Below are positions 23,084 to 30,087 of a DNA stretch of 46,239 nt, piece by piece. Each line of letters starts with the position of its first letter. Positions within the stretch are counted from its first letter, which is position 1. Below the pieces are notes generated by a model. It did no database searches, was not told where the DNA came from, and saw only the letters and a list, made by a program, of their open reading frames with translations. The DNA comes from a virus. The position numbers and the translations under genes are program-made. The stretch lies in the IMG/VR virus record IMGVR_UViG_3300050821_003692, positions 1 to 46,239 of that record; one strand, given 5' to 3'.

Positions 23084-23637
23084 GGTCGCATCTCCTGCTC
23101 ACCAAAGACGGGATCGCGGCGCTTGGCTTCGGCAAGGTCAGCCTCGCCTTCCGCCATGCGGCGCAGGTTTTCGGCGTGGCCGTGGCCGGGCTTCATGGTC
23201 GCCGGCAGGCCGCCATTCTTGAGCTTTTCGTGGCCGCGGGTGCGACTGGAAACGGCATAGCGCGGTGCCGACTGGCGTTTCTCCTTGACCGCGCGCGCAT
23301 CATTTGCCAGCGCATCTTGCGCATCAGCGGACCAAAAACGTATTTCGTAGGGGCCACCGTATCGCTTGGCGAAATCGTCATATTCAATCTTGGCCTGCCG
23401 ATAAGCCTTGAGCGCGATTTCGTAGTCGACGATCGCCTCGCGAAAATCGATCATGGCGAGATCGTATTTCGGATCATTTTCCTTGCCGCTCGGGGCTTCC
23501 GGCCGCTTTGGCAATTCGGGCTTCGGCGGCCCGAGATCCCAGAGCCAGACATGGGAAAGGCCCTGGTTGGCCAGCGCGGCGAAGTCGGCGCCACCGTTGG
23601 CCAGCTTGGTATGCTGCGAGATCGCGAGTTCGCTCAT
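23080..23637 (-). CDS. hypothetical virion-block protein, 185 aa
   Basis: A charged, mostly helical protein with a Pro/Lys-rich hinge (PPKPELPKRPEAPSGK), a Tyr-rich helix (DFREAIVDYEIALKAYRQ) and a His-rich region (GHEKLKNGG... KPGHGHAENLRR). It has no signal peptide or span. It lies between the capsid genes and the secreted fibre run, and both its ends are ATGA-coupled. Paired with the next protein, which has a related style, it may be a tail- or head-associated adaptor; this is inference. Confidence 0.6.
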   Translation of the reverse strand: MSELAISQHTKLANGGADFAALANQGLSHVWLWDLGPPKPELPKRPEAPSGKENDPKYDLAMIDFREAIVDYEIALKAYRQAKIEYDDFAKRYGGPYEIRFWSADAQDALANDARAVKEKRQSAPRYAVSSRTRGHEKLKNGGLPATMKPGHGHAENLRRMAEGEADLAEAKRRDPVFGEQEMRP

Positions 23638-24197
23638 TGGGCCCCACCGCCAAAGGGCGCAAATGGCTTGCCGGTAGCCGCCGGTGCCGCGCCCTTCTTG
23701 TTCTCAAGTTTCTCGCGCTCCTCGACGGCATGCTTGGCGCGGCGCTTGGCCATCACCGTCGCAACGGCGGCCTTGCGGTCGAGCGCGAGTTGCACTCTGG
23801 CGGCATGCGTTTCGGCATGCTTCTTCGCTGTCTCACGGCGCTTGCGGATTTCCTCGACCTCGGCCTTGACCTCGGCGTCATCGCCCAAGGGCTCGATGGC
23901 GTAGCGCTGCGGGTCGGCATAGATCGCGTGACCTGCATCGCCGGCAGCCATGGTCAAAGGCACCGGGCCGGGACCATTAACGCGATGCCATTCCGCATGA
24001 TCGGCGTCGTACTGCGCCTTGGCGGCCTTGTAGCCGTCGCTCTCGGGCGGCAACGCGCTTGCGGGCATCTCGTCGTGCGGACCATGATCCCAAATCACGA
24101 CATTGCCGCTGGCATCGATGTCGGTGCCGACGATCGTGTCGTGCTTGACTTCCTTGGCTTCGTCTTTGGTTTCGACTGCTGGGTCGGCCATGATCAT
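23634..24197 (-). CDS. charged helical hypothetical protein, 187 aa
   Basis: ATG 24197 (MIMADP) overlaps the upstream stop; a second ATG at 24191 is also possible. The N-terminus is acidic and beta-like (DTIVGTDIDASGNVVIWDHG), the middle has AAKAQYDADHAEWHRVNGPG, and the C-terminal third is a highly charged helix (EVEEIRKRRETAKKHAET; RKAAVATVMAKRRAKHAVEE), a probable coiled coil. It shares a YKxAKxxYDxxxxxW-type helix with the protein at 23080-23637. Function unknown; probably a virion component. Confidence 0.6.
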   Translation of the reverse strand: MIMADPAVETKDEAKEVKHDTIVGTDIDASGNVVIWDHGPHDEMPASALPPESDGYKAAKAQYDADHAEWHRVNGPGPVPLTMAAGDAGHAIYADPQRYAIEPLGDDAEVKAEVEEIRKRRETAKKHAETHAARVQLALDRKAAVATVMAKRRAKHAVEEREKLENKKGAAPAATGKPFAPFGGGAQ

Positions 24198-24823
24198 TCC
24201 CTCGGGAGGACAGCGACGAACGCGCGATAGGTGATCGAGCCGAACGTGCCGCCGTTGTAGAGCGCGAGAAATTGGTATTTCACGTTGTTCTGCTCGTTGG
24301 TGAACAGGAGCTCGTATCGCGAGCCGCCGATCGCGGCCGGGGCCGGCGTGTTGATGCCGTTGACGAAATCCATCGCGGACGCTTCGCCGAACTGCATCGC
24401 GCCGAGAATTTGCACGTTGCCGGCACCGAAGTTCGGATCGTTGGAGCCAACCAGGATGAGCCGATAGAGGTCGGAGCCGGCCACGGTGGCGGCGGTGACA
24501 TCGATCACGCACGCCGCATCGATGCGCGGCTGTTGCGGCGTGATCGTCGTCGAGTTTGCGATCGAGGGCAGCGTAATCGTGACGCCCTGGTTGCCGCCGA
24601 GATCGACAACACCCTGCGCGCCGCCGGACTGCGCGTAACCGGCCGCGGTGTAAGCCGCGGCGCCGTCGCTCAGAACGTTGTTGGCATCGAATGAGTAGGT
24701 TCGATCGCCCTGCTCCATTTGCAGAGAGCGGCCGGATTTTTGCCCCATCTGCGGAGCCGGCTTGATCAGCCGGCGCGCCGGGAAAGCCATCCCGCGATGG
24801 TAGAGAGGCAGGCGGTTGTTCAT
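24194..24823 (-). CDS. capsid cement protein, Bbp16-like, 209 aa
   Basis: Lies just after the major capsid gene. The core (RIDAACVIDVTAATVAGSDL, YRLILVGSNDPNFGAGNVQI, then GSRYELLFTNEQNNVKYQFL) fits the Bbp16 family that cements capsids of BPP-1-like podoviruses: a jellyroll-like domain with the YxLxLxGS strand followed by the aromatic YELxF strand. The N-terminus is basic (YHRGMAFPARRLIKPAPQMG). The longer upstream frame is noise; ATG 24823 fits the gap after the capsid stop. Confidence 0.75.
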   Translation of the reverse strand: MNNRLPLYHRGMAFPARRLIKPAPQMGQKSGRSLQMEQGDRTYSFDANNVLSDGAAAYTAAGYAQSGGAQGVVDLGGNQGVTITLPSIANSTTITPQQPRIDAACVIDVTAATVAGSDLYRLILVGSNDPNFGAGNVQILGAMQFGEASAMDFVNGINTPAPAAIGGSRYELLFTNEQNNVKYQFLALYNGGTFGSITYRAFVAVLPRE

Positions 24824-24843
24824 GGCGTTCTCCGTTAACCGGG

Positions 24844-25797
24844 CTATGCGACGATTGGAGCGTTGGTCCAGGAAGTCAGGCGGCCCAAGCAGTATTTGTG
24901 CTCGTCGACCATGCCGACATCCCAACCGATATGCGTGCGGTAGGTTTTGCGGTCTTGCAGCAGGCCGACATCTTCCGGCGTCAGGTTGCGGACGTAGATG
25001 CCGCGCAACATGCCTTCGCCGAGGGTGAGGCCGTAGAGCGACGCGGTGACGGCCGAGCCGCCGCCATTGCCGACCTCGTTGAATTGCAACACCGGCACCT
25101 GATCGTCCTTCGGGTAGCCCCACAGGAGCCGCAGACCGGCGTAGCTGATCTTCGGCATGCCGACCTCATCCCAGGTCTGCATCACGAAGCCGCTCAGGGT
25201 CGTGGTGCGCGCCGCCTGAATCCACAGCGGCAGCGAAATGAACGGCACGAAGATGTAGGTGGTGCCGGACTTGCGCGAGATGTTGTTGAGGAACTGATCG
25301 AGATTGGCGAGCGACAGCGCGGCGCCGCCAGATGATGTCGAGTTGTTGTAAAGGCGCCCGAATTTCTGCGCCCGCACTTGCAGGCCGTTAAACACCCGCG
25401 GATTGGTCGACTGATCGCCCTTGACGAAGGTGTCGACCCAGAGGCGCGCAAAGGCGGTGATGCCCATGCGTTCCTCGTAATTGCGCCGTTCCGGTCCATG
25501 ACGGTCCTGGATGGCGCGGTCAACATCGATGTCGTGATCGATGATGTAGGTCGCCTCGTCGAACGGCGTGATCGAGCCATGGCCGGACGATGATGCCTCA
25601 TTGATGGCTCGGAACACCGGCACCGGCAGCACCGACTCGCGATAGCCGACATATTTGGAGCCGCGCAGACCCTCGAACGGCATGACCTCGAAGATGTCAC
25701 TGTATTGCGTGAACATCTCGATGATGGTGCGGCGGATGTCCTCGTTGGAAAAACCCTTCGCGTATTCGGTCAGGGTGATCAGATTCGAGACAGCCAT
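24844..25797 (-). CDS. major capsid protein (HK97-like), 317 aa
   Basis: Order scaffold, small protein, this gene, cement protein identifies the capsid. It begins LITLTEYAKGFSNEDIRRTI and has PFEGLRGSKYVGYRESVLPV, then PFDEATYIIDHDIDVDRAI, typical of the E-loop and early P-domain of podovirus capsids in the Gp13-like family; the later YIFVPFISLPLWIQAA and GYPKDDQVPVLQF fit the P and A domains. Self-assembles into the head shell on the scaffold. There is no maturation protease gene nearby, and the start has no cleavable delta domain. Confidence 0.88.
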   Translation of the reverse strand: MAVSNLITLTEYAKGFSNEDIRRTIIEMFTQYSDIFEVMPFEGLRGSKYVGYRESVLPVPVFRAINEASSSGHGSITPFDEATYIIDHDIDVDRAIQDRHGPERRNYEERMGITAFARLWVDTFVKGDQSTNPRVFNGLQVRAQKFGRLYNNSTSSGGAALSLANLDQFLNNISRKSGTTYIFVPFISLPLWIQAARTTTLSGFVMQTWDEVGMPKISYAGLRLLWGYPKDDQVPVLQFNEVGNGGGSAVTASLYGLTLGEGMLRGIYVRNLTPEDVGLLQDRKTYRTHIGWDVGMVDEHKYCLGRLTSWTNAPIVA

Positions 25798-25812
25798 CGG
25801 TCAGTCCTTTCG

Positions 25813-26028
25813 CTAAGCATTGCTTGCGCTTGCCGTGTAGGTCCACGCGCCAAGATGCGTGTTCGGCGTACCAGCGGCATTCGTTCCCAGACACACACCC
25901 GACGTAACCGTGCCTTGGCCGCGCTGGATTTCGGCCGCCGCAAGATGAAGAACTTTCGCGAGGTATTGGACCTCGGCCGATTTCTTGTCGAAGGATTGAT
26001 CGACGATGGTGACGGTGAGAACGCTCAT
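25813..26028 (-). CDS. small head protein, 71 aa
   Basis: Sits between scaffold and capsid genes and its ATG at 26028 overlaps the scaffold stop (ATGA). The sequence SFDKKSAEVQYLAKVLHLAA-AEIQRGQGTVTSG ending GAWTYTASASN is a small conserved style often seen beside podovirus capsids: one helix then a beta-rich Gly/Thr tail. It may be a minor head or decoration protein. No structure-based name can be given. Confidence 0.65.
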   Translation of the reverse strand: MSVLTVTIVDQSFDKKSAEVQYLAKVLHLAAAEIQRGQGTVTSGVCLGTNAAGTPNTHLGAWTYTASASNA

Positions 26029-26885
26029 CTACCCGCACCGTTGCTCTGGAACTGCTCTTGCGGGAATTTACGCGCGTAATCGAGCCGTTCAGCCGACGAC
26101 ATCTTGGCAAAGACCTCGTTGCTCACCTTGCCCGGAGCATCCGGCGGCTCGCGGCCATTGGCGCGGAACGAAGCGCCGCCCTGCGAACTGATCTTGCCGA
26201 CCAGCTTTTCGGCGATTGCCACGTCGGCGGCAGTGAACATGCGGCTCATAAGCTGCCGGCCTTCGGCCTCGCTGAGGTAGGAACTGAAAAACGTGGTCAG
26301 GGCGTCGATACGCGCCGGGCCGGTCGTTCCGAGTTTCGCAATCTCGGCATTGCGTGCGGCAGTGATCTGCTGCTGCGAAGCGACCTGCGCGCCGGCATAC
26401 AGACCGAGCAATTTTGAGAAATCTTCCTGCTTAAGGCCCATCTCGTGCGCCATTGTGCGCGCCTGAGAAAGGAGCGGATCGTCATTGTTGAACTTGAATT
26501 CGACGCCCTGCGGCGGCTTGAAGTCGCCGGGCAATTCGACCTTATAGGCATCGGCGTTCTGCGGCAGCGCATTGCGGCGCACTGCCTCGGCGGCATCGCG
26601 CGCTACAATCTCGTTGAAATGCGCGGCCAGCGCCTTGTCGTCGCTGATCTTGCCGTCCTTCGCATTCCAGAATTTCTCGGGGACGTATTCGGGACGCGCA
26701 GGCGCTTGCTGCTGCTGACCGCCCTGATTATTTTGCTGGCTCTGGTTCGTCTGCCCGTTCGCCTGGCCAGCCTGCGTCTGCTGGTTGGCTTGCGAGCCAT
26801 TCCCTTGCTGAGACGCGTCGCCCGACGTTTGTTGGCTCTCGTCTTGCGAAGACGACTGGCCGCCGGCTTGTGTCTCGTCCGCCAC
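26025..26885 (-). CDS. scaffolding protein, 286 aa, GTG start
   Basis: The N-terminal 65 residues are almost entirely Q/S/G/N (SQDESQQTSGDASQQGNG), a disordered leader, followed by PEYVPEKFWNAKDGKISDDK, the recognisable motif of phage scaffolds (P-E-x-[VL]-P-E-K-F-W), and then helices and a C-terminal capsid-binding region. It directs procapsid assembly and is lost from the mature head. The start is GTG 26885; it overlaps the upstream 122-aa gene by 158 bases in another frame. Confidence 0.85.
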   Translation of the reverse strand: MADETQAGGQSSSQDESQQTSGDASQQGNGSQANQQTQAGQANGQTNQSQQNNQGGQQQQAPARPEYVPEKFWNAKDGKISDDKALAAHFNEIVARDAAEAVRRNALPQNADAYKVELPGDFKPPQGVEFKFNNDDPLLSQARTMAHEMGLKQEDFSKLLGLYAGAQVASQQQITAARNAEIAKLGTTGPARIDALTTFFSSYLSEAEGRQLMSRMFTAADVAIAEKLVGKISSQGGASFRANGREPPDAPGKVSNEVFAKMSSAERLDYARKFPQEQFQSNGAGR

Positions 26886-27096
26886 TTTCTTCGATTCCCT
26901 TGGCCATGAGGGCCATCAGTTCGGCGGCAAAACTGCGTCGGCCTTCATTCCGGGGCAACGCACCGTGGACCTCGGGCAAGGTCGTTACGGCGCAAAGTGT
27001 CTTCTGCAAATAGAGATACAAAAGCTGACCGTCTGCGGTCCTGGCGACGCGATCAAGCGCCTCGTGCAAGTCCTGATCGGTGATGCCTTCGCTCAT
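26728..27096 (-). CDS. Bbp19-like small phage protein, 122 aa
   Basis: ATG 27096 is coupled to the portal stop. The first 70 residues (LHEALDRVARTADGQLLYLY, LQKTLCAVTTLP, then NEGRRSFAAELMALMAKGI) match the conserved helical Bbp19-type proteins found between portal and scaffold: GxxxLxxLxxxL and GRRxFAxxLxxL. The last 50 residues, Arg-rich (RRPVVFARREPTNVGRR), overlap the scaffold start and may be less constrained. Its role in the head is unknown. A GTGCGTTGCC element lies inside this gene at 26954-26963. Confidence 0.7.
   Translation of the reverse strand: MSEGITDQDLHEALDRVARTADGQLLYLYLQKTLCAVTTLPEVHGALPRNEGRRSFAAELMALMAKGIEESGGRDTSRRPVVFARREPTNVGRRVSAREWLASQPADAGWPGERADEPEPAK
26954..26963 (-). 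promoter_or_regulatory. GTGCGTTGCC late element, copy 4
   Basis: Perfect copy inside the 122-aa gene, 68 bases before the scaffold GTG start. A farther spacing than the intergenic copies, so its function here is less sure. Confidence 0.45.
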
Positions 27097-28700
27097 GCCG
27101 CGGGCCCCGGAACCTGATTTGTCGGCCCCGGCACCGGCCGGTCGCCGACAAGCTGCGAAAGCATCGCAACCATTTTCTGCATATCCTCTGGCTTGCGGAA
27201 TTTGATAAGGCCCGTAAGTCTGGCCTTCTCGACGAGACCCTGCATGGTCGCCTTGCCGTCGACCATGGCTTTGAATTCTTCGGGAAATGTCTGCGCGAGA
27301 TAGGTCGAGAGCTGCATCGCCTTGACAATCTCTTGCTGCTCGGCGGCGGCCTGCGCCGGGTTGCGCGGCATCGTCGCCACGGCGCGGCCGTCGACCTGGA
27401 TTGGCTTGATCGATCCGGCGACCTCGAGAAGATGCTTGAAGCGCAGGAAGATTTGCGCCGGCCCTTCGCGCCAGAAAGAAAGGCCGGGAACGCCAAGACG
27501 GCGCTGCGCGCGGGCGAGCTCGTCCATCCATTGCGTCGCCGTCGGCGGCGTATCGCCGGTCTGTTCGGGATGATCGACGAAATGCAGCTTGCGCAGATTT
27601 TTAAGTTTTTCCTCGTATTGGTAGTTAGCAACCTCGGGCGGCGGTGGTGTGTAGATTGCTTTGACCGCCCCTTCGGTTCCGGGCCGTATCGGATAGGCCA
27701 TGCCCTCCTCGACGCCCTGCTCGACCGACGCAAAGCTATCGTCGGGATAAGTGATCGGCGGCTTGATCGATAGGGCTGAATGCTCCATGCGCATCATCTC
27801 AAGCTCGTCAATCTGACGATATGTCGGAAGCCCCTGCCACGTCGGGCCGTGCCCATGCGGCCAGTCCGATGTAGGATTGAAGCGCATCACCATAAGCGGG
27901 CATGAGCCCTCACCGCGCAGCACGCCATTGTCGACCAGCTTGTTGCCGACCATGACGACGCGCTGCCAAACCGTATCCGACTTTTCTTCCCACTTACGCC
28001 AAAAGCCCCAGCGCACTTCGGTTCGGTCGGATGGCTTGTTGTCGCTGGTTTTTTTCAGCTCGGGATCCATGTTGTTCCAGATGTCGTCGCCGAGCAATTC
28101 TCGGACATAATGGTTGCGCGTGTAACGTATGGCCCAGCGGGTATCGATCTCGCCATAGGGGCCAAGATCGATTTCAAGTTCGCGCAACGGAATTGCAGCA
28201 CAGCCGATCGGTTGGGATGGATGCGGACGCTGTATCCACATTGCCGACGTACCCAAGCTGATGTCTGGATAAAAAGCCTTGGTCAATTCAGGGTAGAAAT
28301 TTGATGCCTTCATTGCAGCAAAGATTTTGCCGTCATCTTTCTTGACTTGCTCTTTGACCTGATCCCAAACGCCATCTGGCAAATCCATTCCGGGGCCGCG
28401 CTCGCACCACGGCGCCGCCTCGGGCATGAAGGCGTTGATAAGTTCGGTGATGAAATCACCAGTGATGATGAACGCTTGGTCGGTATTGAGTTCTGGCGCG
28501 TCGAGCATCCGCGAAAGACCCGGCTGCACCTGCGAACTGATTTGACGCTGCCGCAATGGCGAGCAAAAGAAATACATCTCCTTGATGTCGAGTTCGACGT
28601 AAGACTTCCAGGTACGACAGGCCGCAAGTCGCGCAATCGCCTGCTGCTCAAGCGTCTCGACTTCGCCCGTCGACACCGCCTCGCTTTGCTGATCGGCCAT
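27093..28700 (-). CDS. portal protein (podovirus head-tail connector), 535 aa
   Basis: Forms the dodecameric channel at the head vertex. The features are those of the T7 gp8 / Bbp-type portal family: an N-terminal helix (TWKSYVELDIKEMYFFCSP), the W-x-x-x-x-x wing (PLRELEIDLGPYGEIDTRW), the HSALSIKPPITYPDDSF helix-loop in mid-protein, and the long C-terminal helical stem (AQRRLGVPGLSFWREGP; FPEEFKAMVDGKATMQGLV) with a Pro-rich end. Length agrees with the family. It is coupled to the genes on both sides. Confidence 0.88.
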   Translation of the reverse strand: MADQQSEAVSTGEVETLEQQAIARLAACRTWKSYVELDIKEMYFFCSPLRQRQISSQVQPGLSRMLDAPELNTDQAFIITGDFITELINAFMPEAAPWCERGPGMDLPDGVWDQVKEQVKKDDGKIFAAMKASNFYPELTKAFYPDISLGTSAMWIQRPHPSQPIGCAAIPLRELEIDLGPYGEIDTRWAIRYTRNHYVRELLGDDIWNNMDPELKKTSDNKPSDRTEVRWGFWRKWEEKSDTVWQRVVMVGNKLVDNGVLRGEGSCPLMVMRFNPTSDWPHGHGPTWQGLPTYRQIDELEMMRMEHSALSIKPPITYPDDSFASVEQGVEEGMAYPIRPGTEGAVKAIYTPPPPEVANYQYEEKLKNLRKLHFVDHPEQTGDTPPTATQWMDELARAQRRLGVPGLSFWREGPAQIFLRFKHLLEVAGSIKPIQVDGRAVATMPRNPAQAAAEQQEIVKAMQLSTYLAQTFPEEFKAMVDGKATMQGLVEKARLTGLIKFRKPEDMQKMVAMLSQLVGDRPVPGPTNQVPGPAA

Positions 28701-28909
28701 CAGCCGGGCCTAGCAAACGACGACGGCGGTGGCGTACCGAGCGGCGAGCCGCTGCTGGCACCAGCCATGGCAAGCTGCGTGCCGTATCGAGCCATGAGGC
28801 TCGACATATCGCCTTGGGTTTTTGTTTGCAGCGATCCGATGAGATCGTTCTGCGCCTGCGCTTGCTCAGTCGCGAGGTTCGGGTCGGTGGGGATTTTCGG
28901 CGCTTCCAT
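28700..28909 (-). CDS. small head-associated protein, 69 aa
   Basis: A short helical N-terminus (EAPKIPTDPNLATEQAQAQN-DLIGSLQ) followed by a Met/Ser/Ala-rich helix and Gly/Pro tail (SSGSPLGTPPPSSFARPG), without span. Small genes of this type precede the portal in this phage group and their products are often virion parts. Its stop overlaps the portal start by one base, and its 5' end overlaps the preceding gene by 44 bases. Function unknown. Confidence 0.65.
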   Translation of the reverse strand: MEAPKIPTDPNLATEQAQAQNDLIGSLQTKTQGDMSSLMARYGTQLAMAGASSGSPLGTPPPSSFARPG

Positions 28910-29324
28910 CGATCACCACGCCTCCGTTGCGGAGGATGTGGCGGTAAAGTGCGTCGGGCCTTAGAGCGAGGCAACGCACTCCGAGCAGATGCTTGATCGC
29001 TGGAACGCAGTAAAATCCAAACCGGGAAGTCGGCGCTATACCGATCGGCTCGTCACGGCGGCGGAACTTCACCAGCACGCAATTTTTGGTGTAAGCGCCT
29101 AAAACGGCCGGGGCCGCGTCGGTCGAGATCAGTGGTATCCGTAGGCCGGATATTTGCGCGTCATAGACCAGCCACGCCTTGAAGCCGGCGTAATATCCGA
29201 ACGCGGAGACGTGCTTGAACCGGCCGCACGCGAGCGCCGACAGCGGCTTGCTGGTCGAGCGGGTGTGGAAAACGACGAACCATTCGGACGGCTCGACTGC
29301 GATAGGCAGCGCAATCTCATCCAT
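28866..29324 (-). CDS. conserved phage protein with CVPAIKHLLG motif, 152 aa
   Basis: The pattern WFVVFHTRSTSK, CGRFKHVSAFGYYAGFKAWL-VYD, GFYCVPAIKHLLGVR and ALRPDALYRHIL is a recurring conserved set in podoviruses, where the gene sits just before the portal, as here. H, C and Tyr residues suggest a small enzymatic or metal-binding domain (papain-like C40 fold has been my impression: Cys in YCVPAIKH with H in RFKHVS), but this is not established. The ATG is at 29324. A GTGCGTTGCC element lies inside it. Confidence 0.7.
   Translation of the reverse strand: MDEIALPIAVEPSEWFVVFHTRSTSKPLSALACGRFKHVSAFGYYAGFKAWLVYDAQISGLRIPLISTDAAPAVLGAYTKNCVLVKFRRRDEPIGIAPTSRFGFYCVPAIKHLLGVRCLALRPDALYRHILRNGGVVIDGSAENPHRPEPRD
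28970..28979 (-). promoter_or_regulatory. GTGCGTTGCC late element, copy 5
   Basis: Perfect copy inside the gene at 28866-29324, 60 bases before the ATG at 28909. In that gene's frame it encodes Val-Arg-Cys-Leu of the GVRCLALRP segment. Confidence 0.45.
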
Positions 29325-29356
29325 TTTTTGCGTTCAATTATCAGTCAAGCTTCATC

Positions 29357-29440
29357 AGGTGAGCCGCCCGGCAGTCCAGAGTCACCCAGGGACCACTCTC
29401 TCCGTATAGGTAGAGAGCCTTGTAAGCGGGCGGCTCGCCT
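29357..29440. terminator. 84-base inverted-repeat structure with inner hairpin
   Basis: Arms 29357-29370 and 29427-29440 pair over 14 positions with a single G-T (GAGCCGCCCG core is perfect), and inside them CTCTCT (29396-29401) pairs with AGAGAG (29412-29417). It spans the only sizeable gap of this area and overlaps the stop of the AT-rich gene at 29439. There is no T-run, so it may be a transcription barrier, a structured RNA or a scar of the AT-rich insertion. Confidence 0.5.
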
Positions 29441-29741
29441 AATGCTGCGTTCGATTAGGGTCAGGTGGATTAAAGCATGCTTCAATTTCCTGAATTCTGG
29501 TCATGATCTTGTGATGTAACTCAAAGGAAAACGCTGTTGATTTCATCACTTCTGCCACCCTGTCCATAAGGCCGCCAATTTGCTTGCAAAGCAAAACATG
29601 TTCGTCGTGATATTTCTTATGCAACTCCATGAGTTCATCCGTATGGAATTTTCTTACCTCTAATATATTTTCGTGTACCTCTATAAATGCCGCCGCCATG
29701 TGTTCTGCAATTATTTCCAGAGTTATTTTATCTTTTTGCAT
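29439..29741 (-). CDS. helical hypothetical protein in AT-rich island, 100 aa
   Basis: Entirely helical and charged (EIIAEHMAAAFIEVHENILE; FHTDELMELHKKYHDEHVLL; FELHHKIMTRIQEIEACF), probably a coiled-coil oligomer. Codons here are strikingly AT-rich (many AAA, ATA, TTT) compared with the phage around it, so it was probably acquired from another source. It is in late orientation between the large terminase side and the portal side. Its start overlaps the end of the next AT-rich gene by 14 bases. Function unknown. Confidence 0.7.
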   Translation of the reverse strand: MQKDKITLEIIAEHMAAAFIEVHENILEVRKFHTDELMELHKKYHDEHVLLCKQIGGLMDRVAEVMKSTAFSFELHHKIMTRIQEIEACFNPPDPNRTQH

Positions 29742-30087
29742 TGACCTGTTCCGCTTCTATTTGCTCTCGTAGCTTTGTGATTTGTTGTCCAGGCCATGCA
29801 CTTTCACAAAATTTTGCCATTTGCAACTCATCATCAAATCCATGAATTATAATACCCTGCCGCTGCGCCAGTTCGACCATGAACCCCCTCCTAGAAATCT
29901 CATTTTCATTGTCAGTTGCCCCATTAGGCATAATCACTTTATGGAGGAAAAAACCATCATGATCACAAACGGCGACCGTGAAATACCATATTTTGCTTTG
30001 CATTCCGTCACTCGGCGCAAATACCAAGGGACCAATAACGATCAAATGGTCTCTGGAACTCCGCACAATTATCTCTGCGATGTTCAT
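29728..30087 (-). CDS. hypothetical protein in AT-rich island, 119 aa
   Basis: ATG 30087 overlaps the large-terminase stop (ATGA). The N-terminal half is beta-rich (MNIAEIIVRSSRDHLIVIGP; WYFTVAVCDHDGFFLHKVIM) and the C-terminal part helical (LQMAKFCESAWPGQQITKLR). Low GC like its partner, so both look like a recent two-gene insertion between terminase and portal-side genes. It may be a moron with a host- or phage-directed role; nothing recognisable as a family. Confidence 0.7.
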   Translation of the reverse strand: MNIAEIIVRSSRDHLIVIGPLVFAPSDGMQSKIWYFTVAVCDHDGFFLHKVIMPNGATDNENEISRRGFMVELAQRQGIIIHGFDDELQMAKFCESAWPGQQITKLREQIEAEQVNAKR

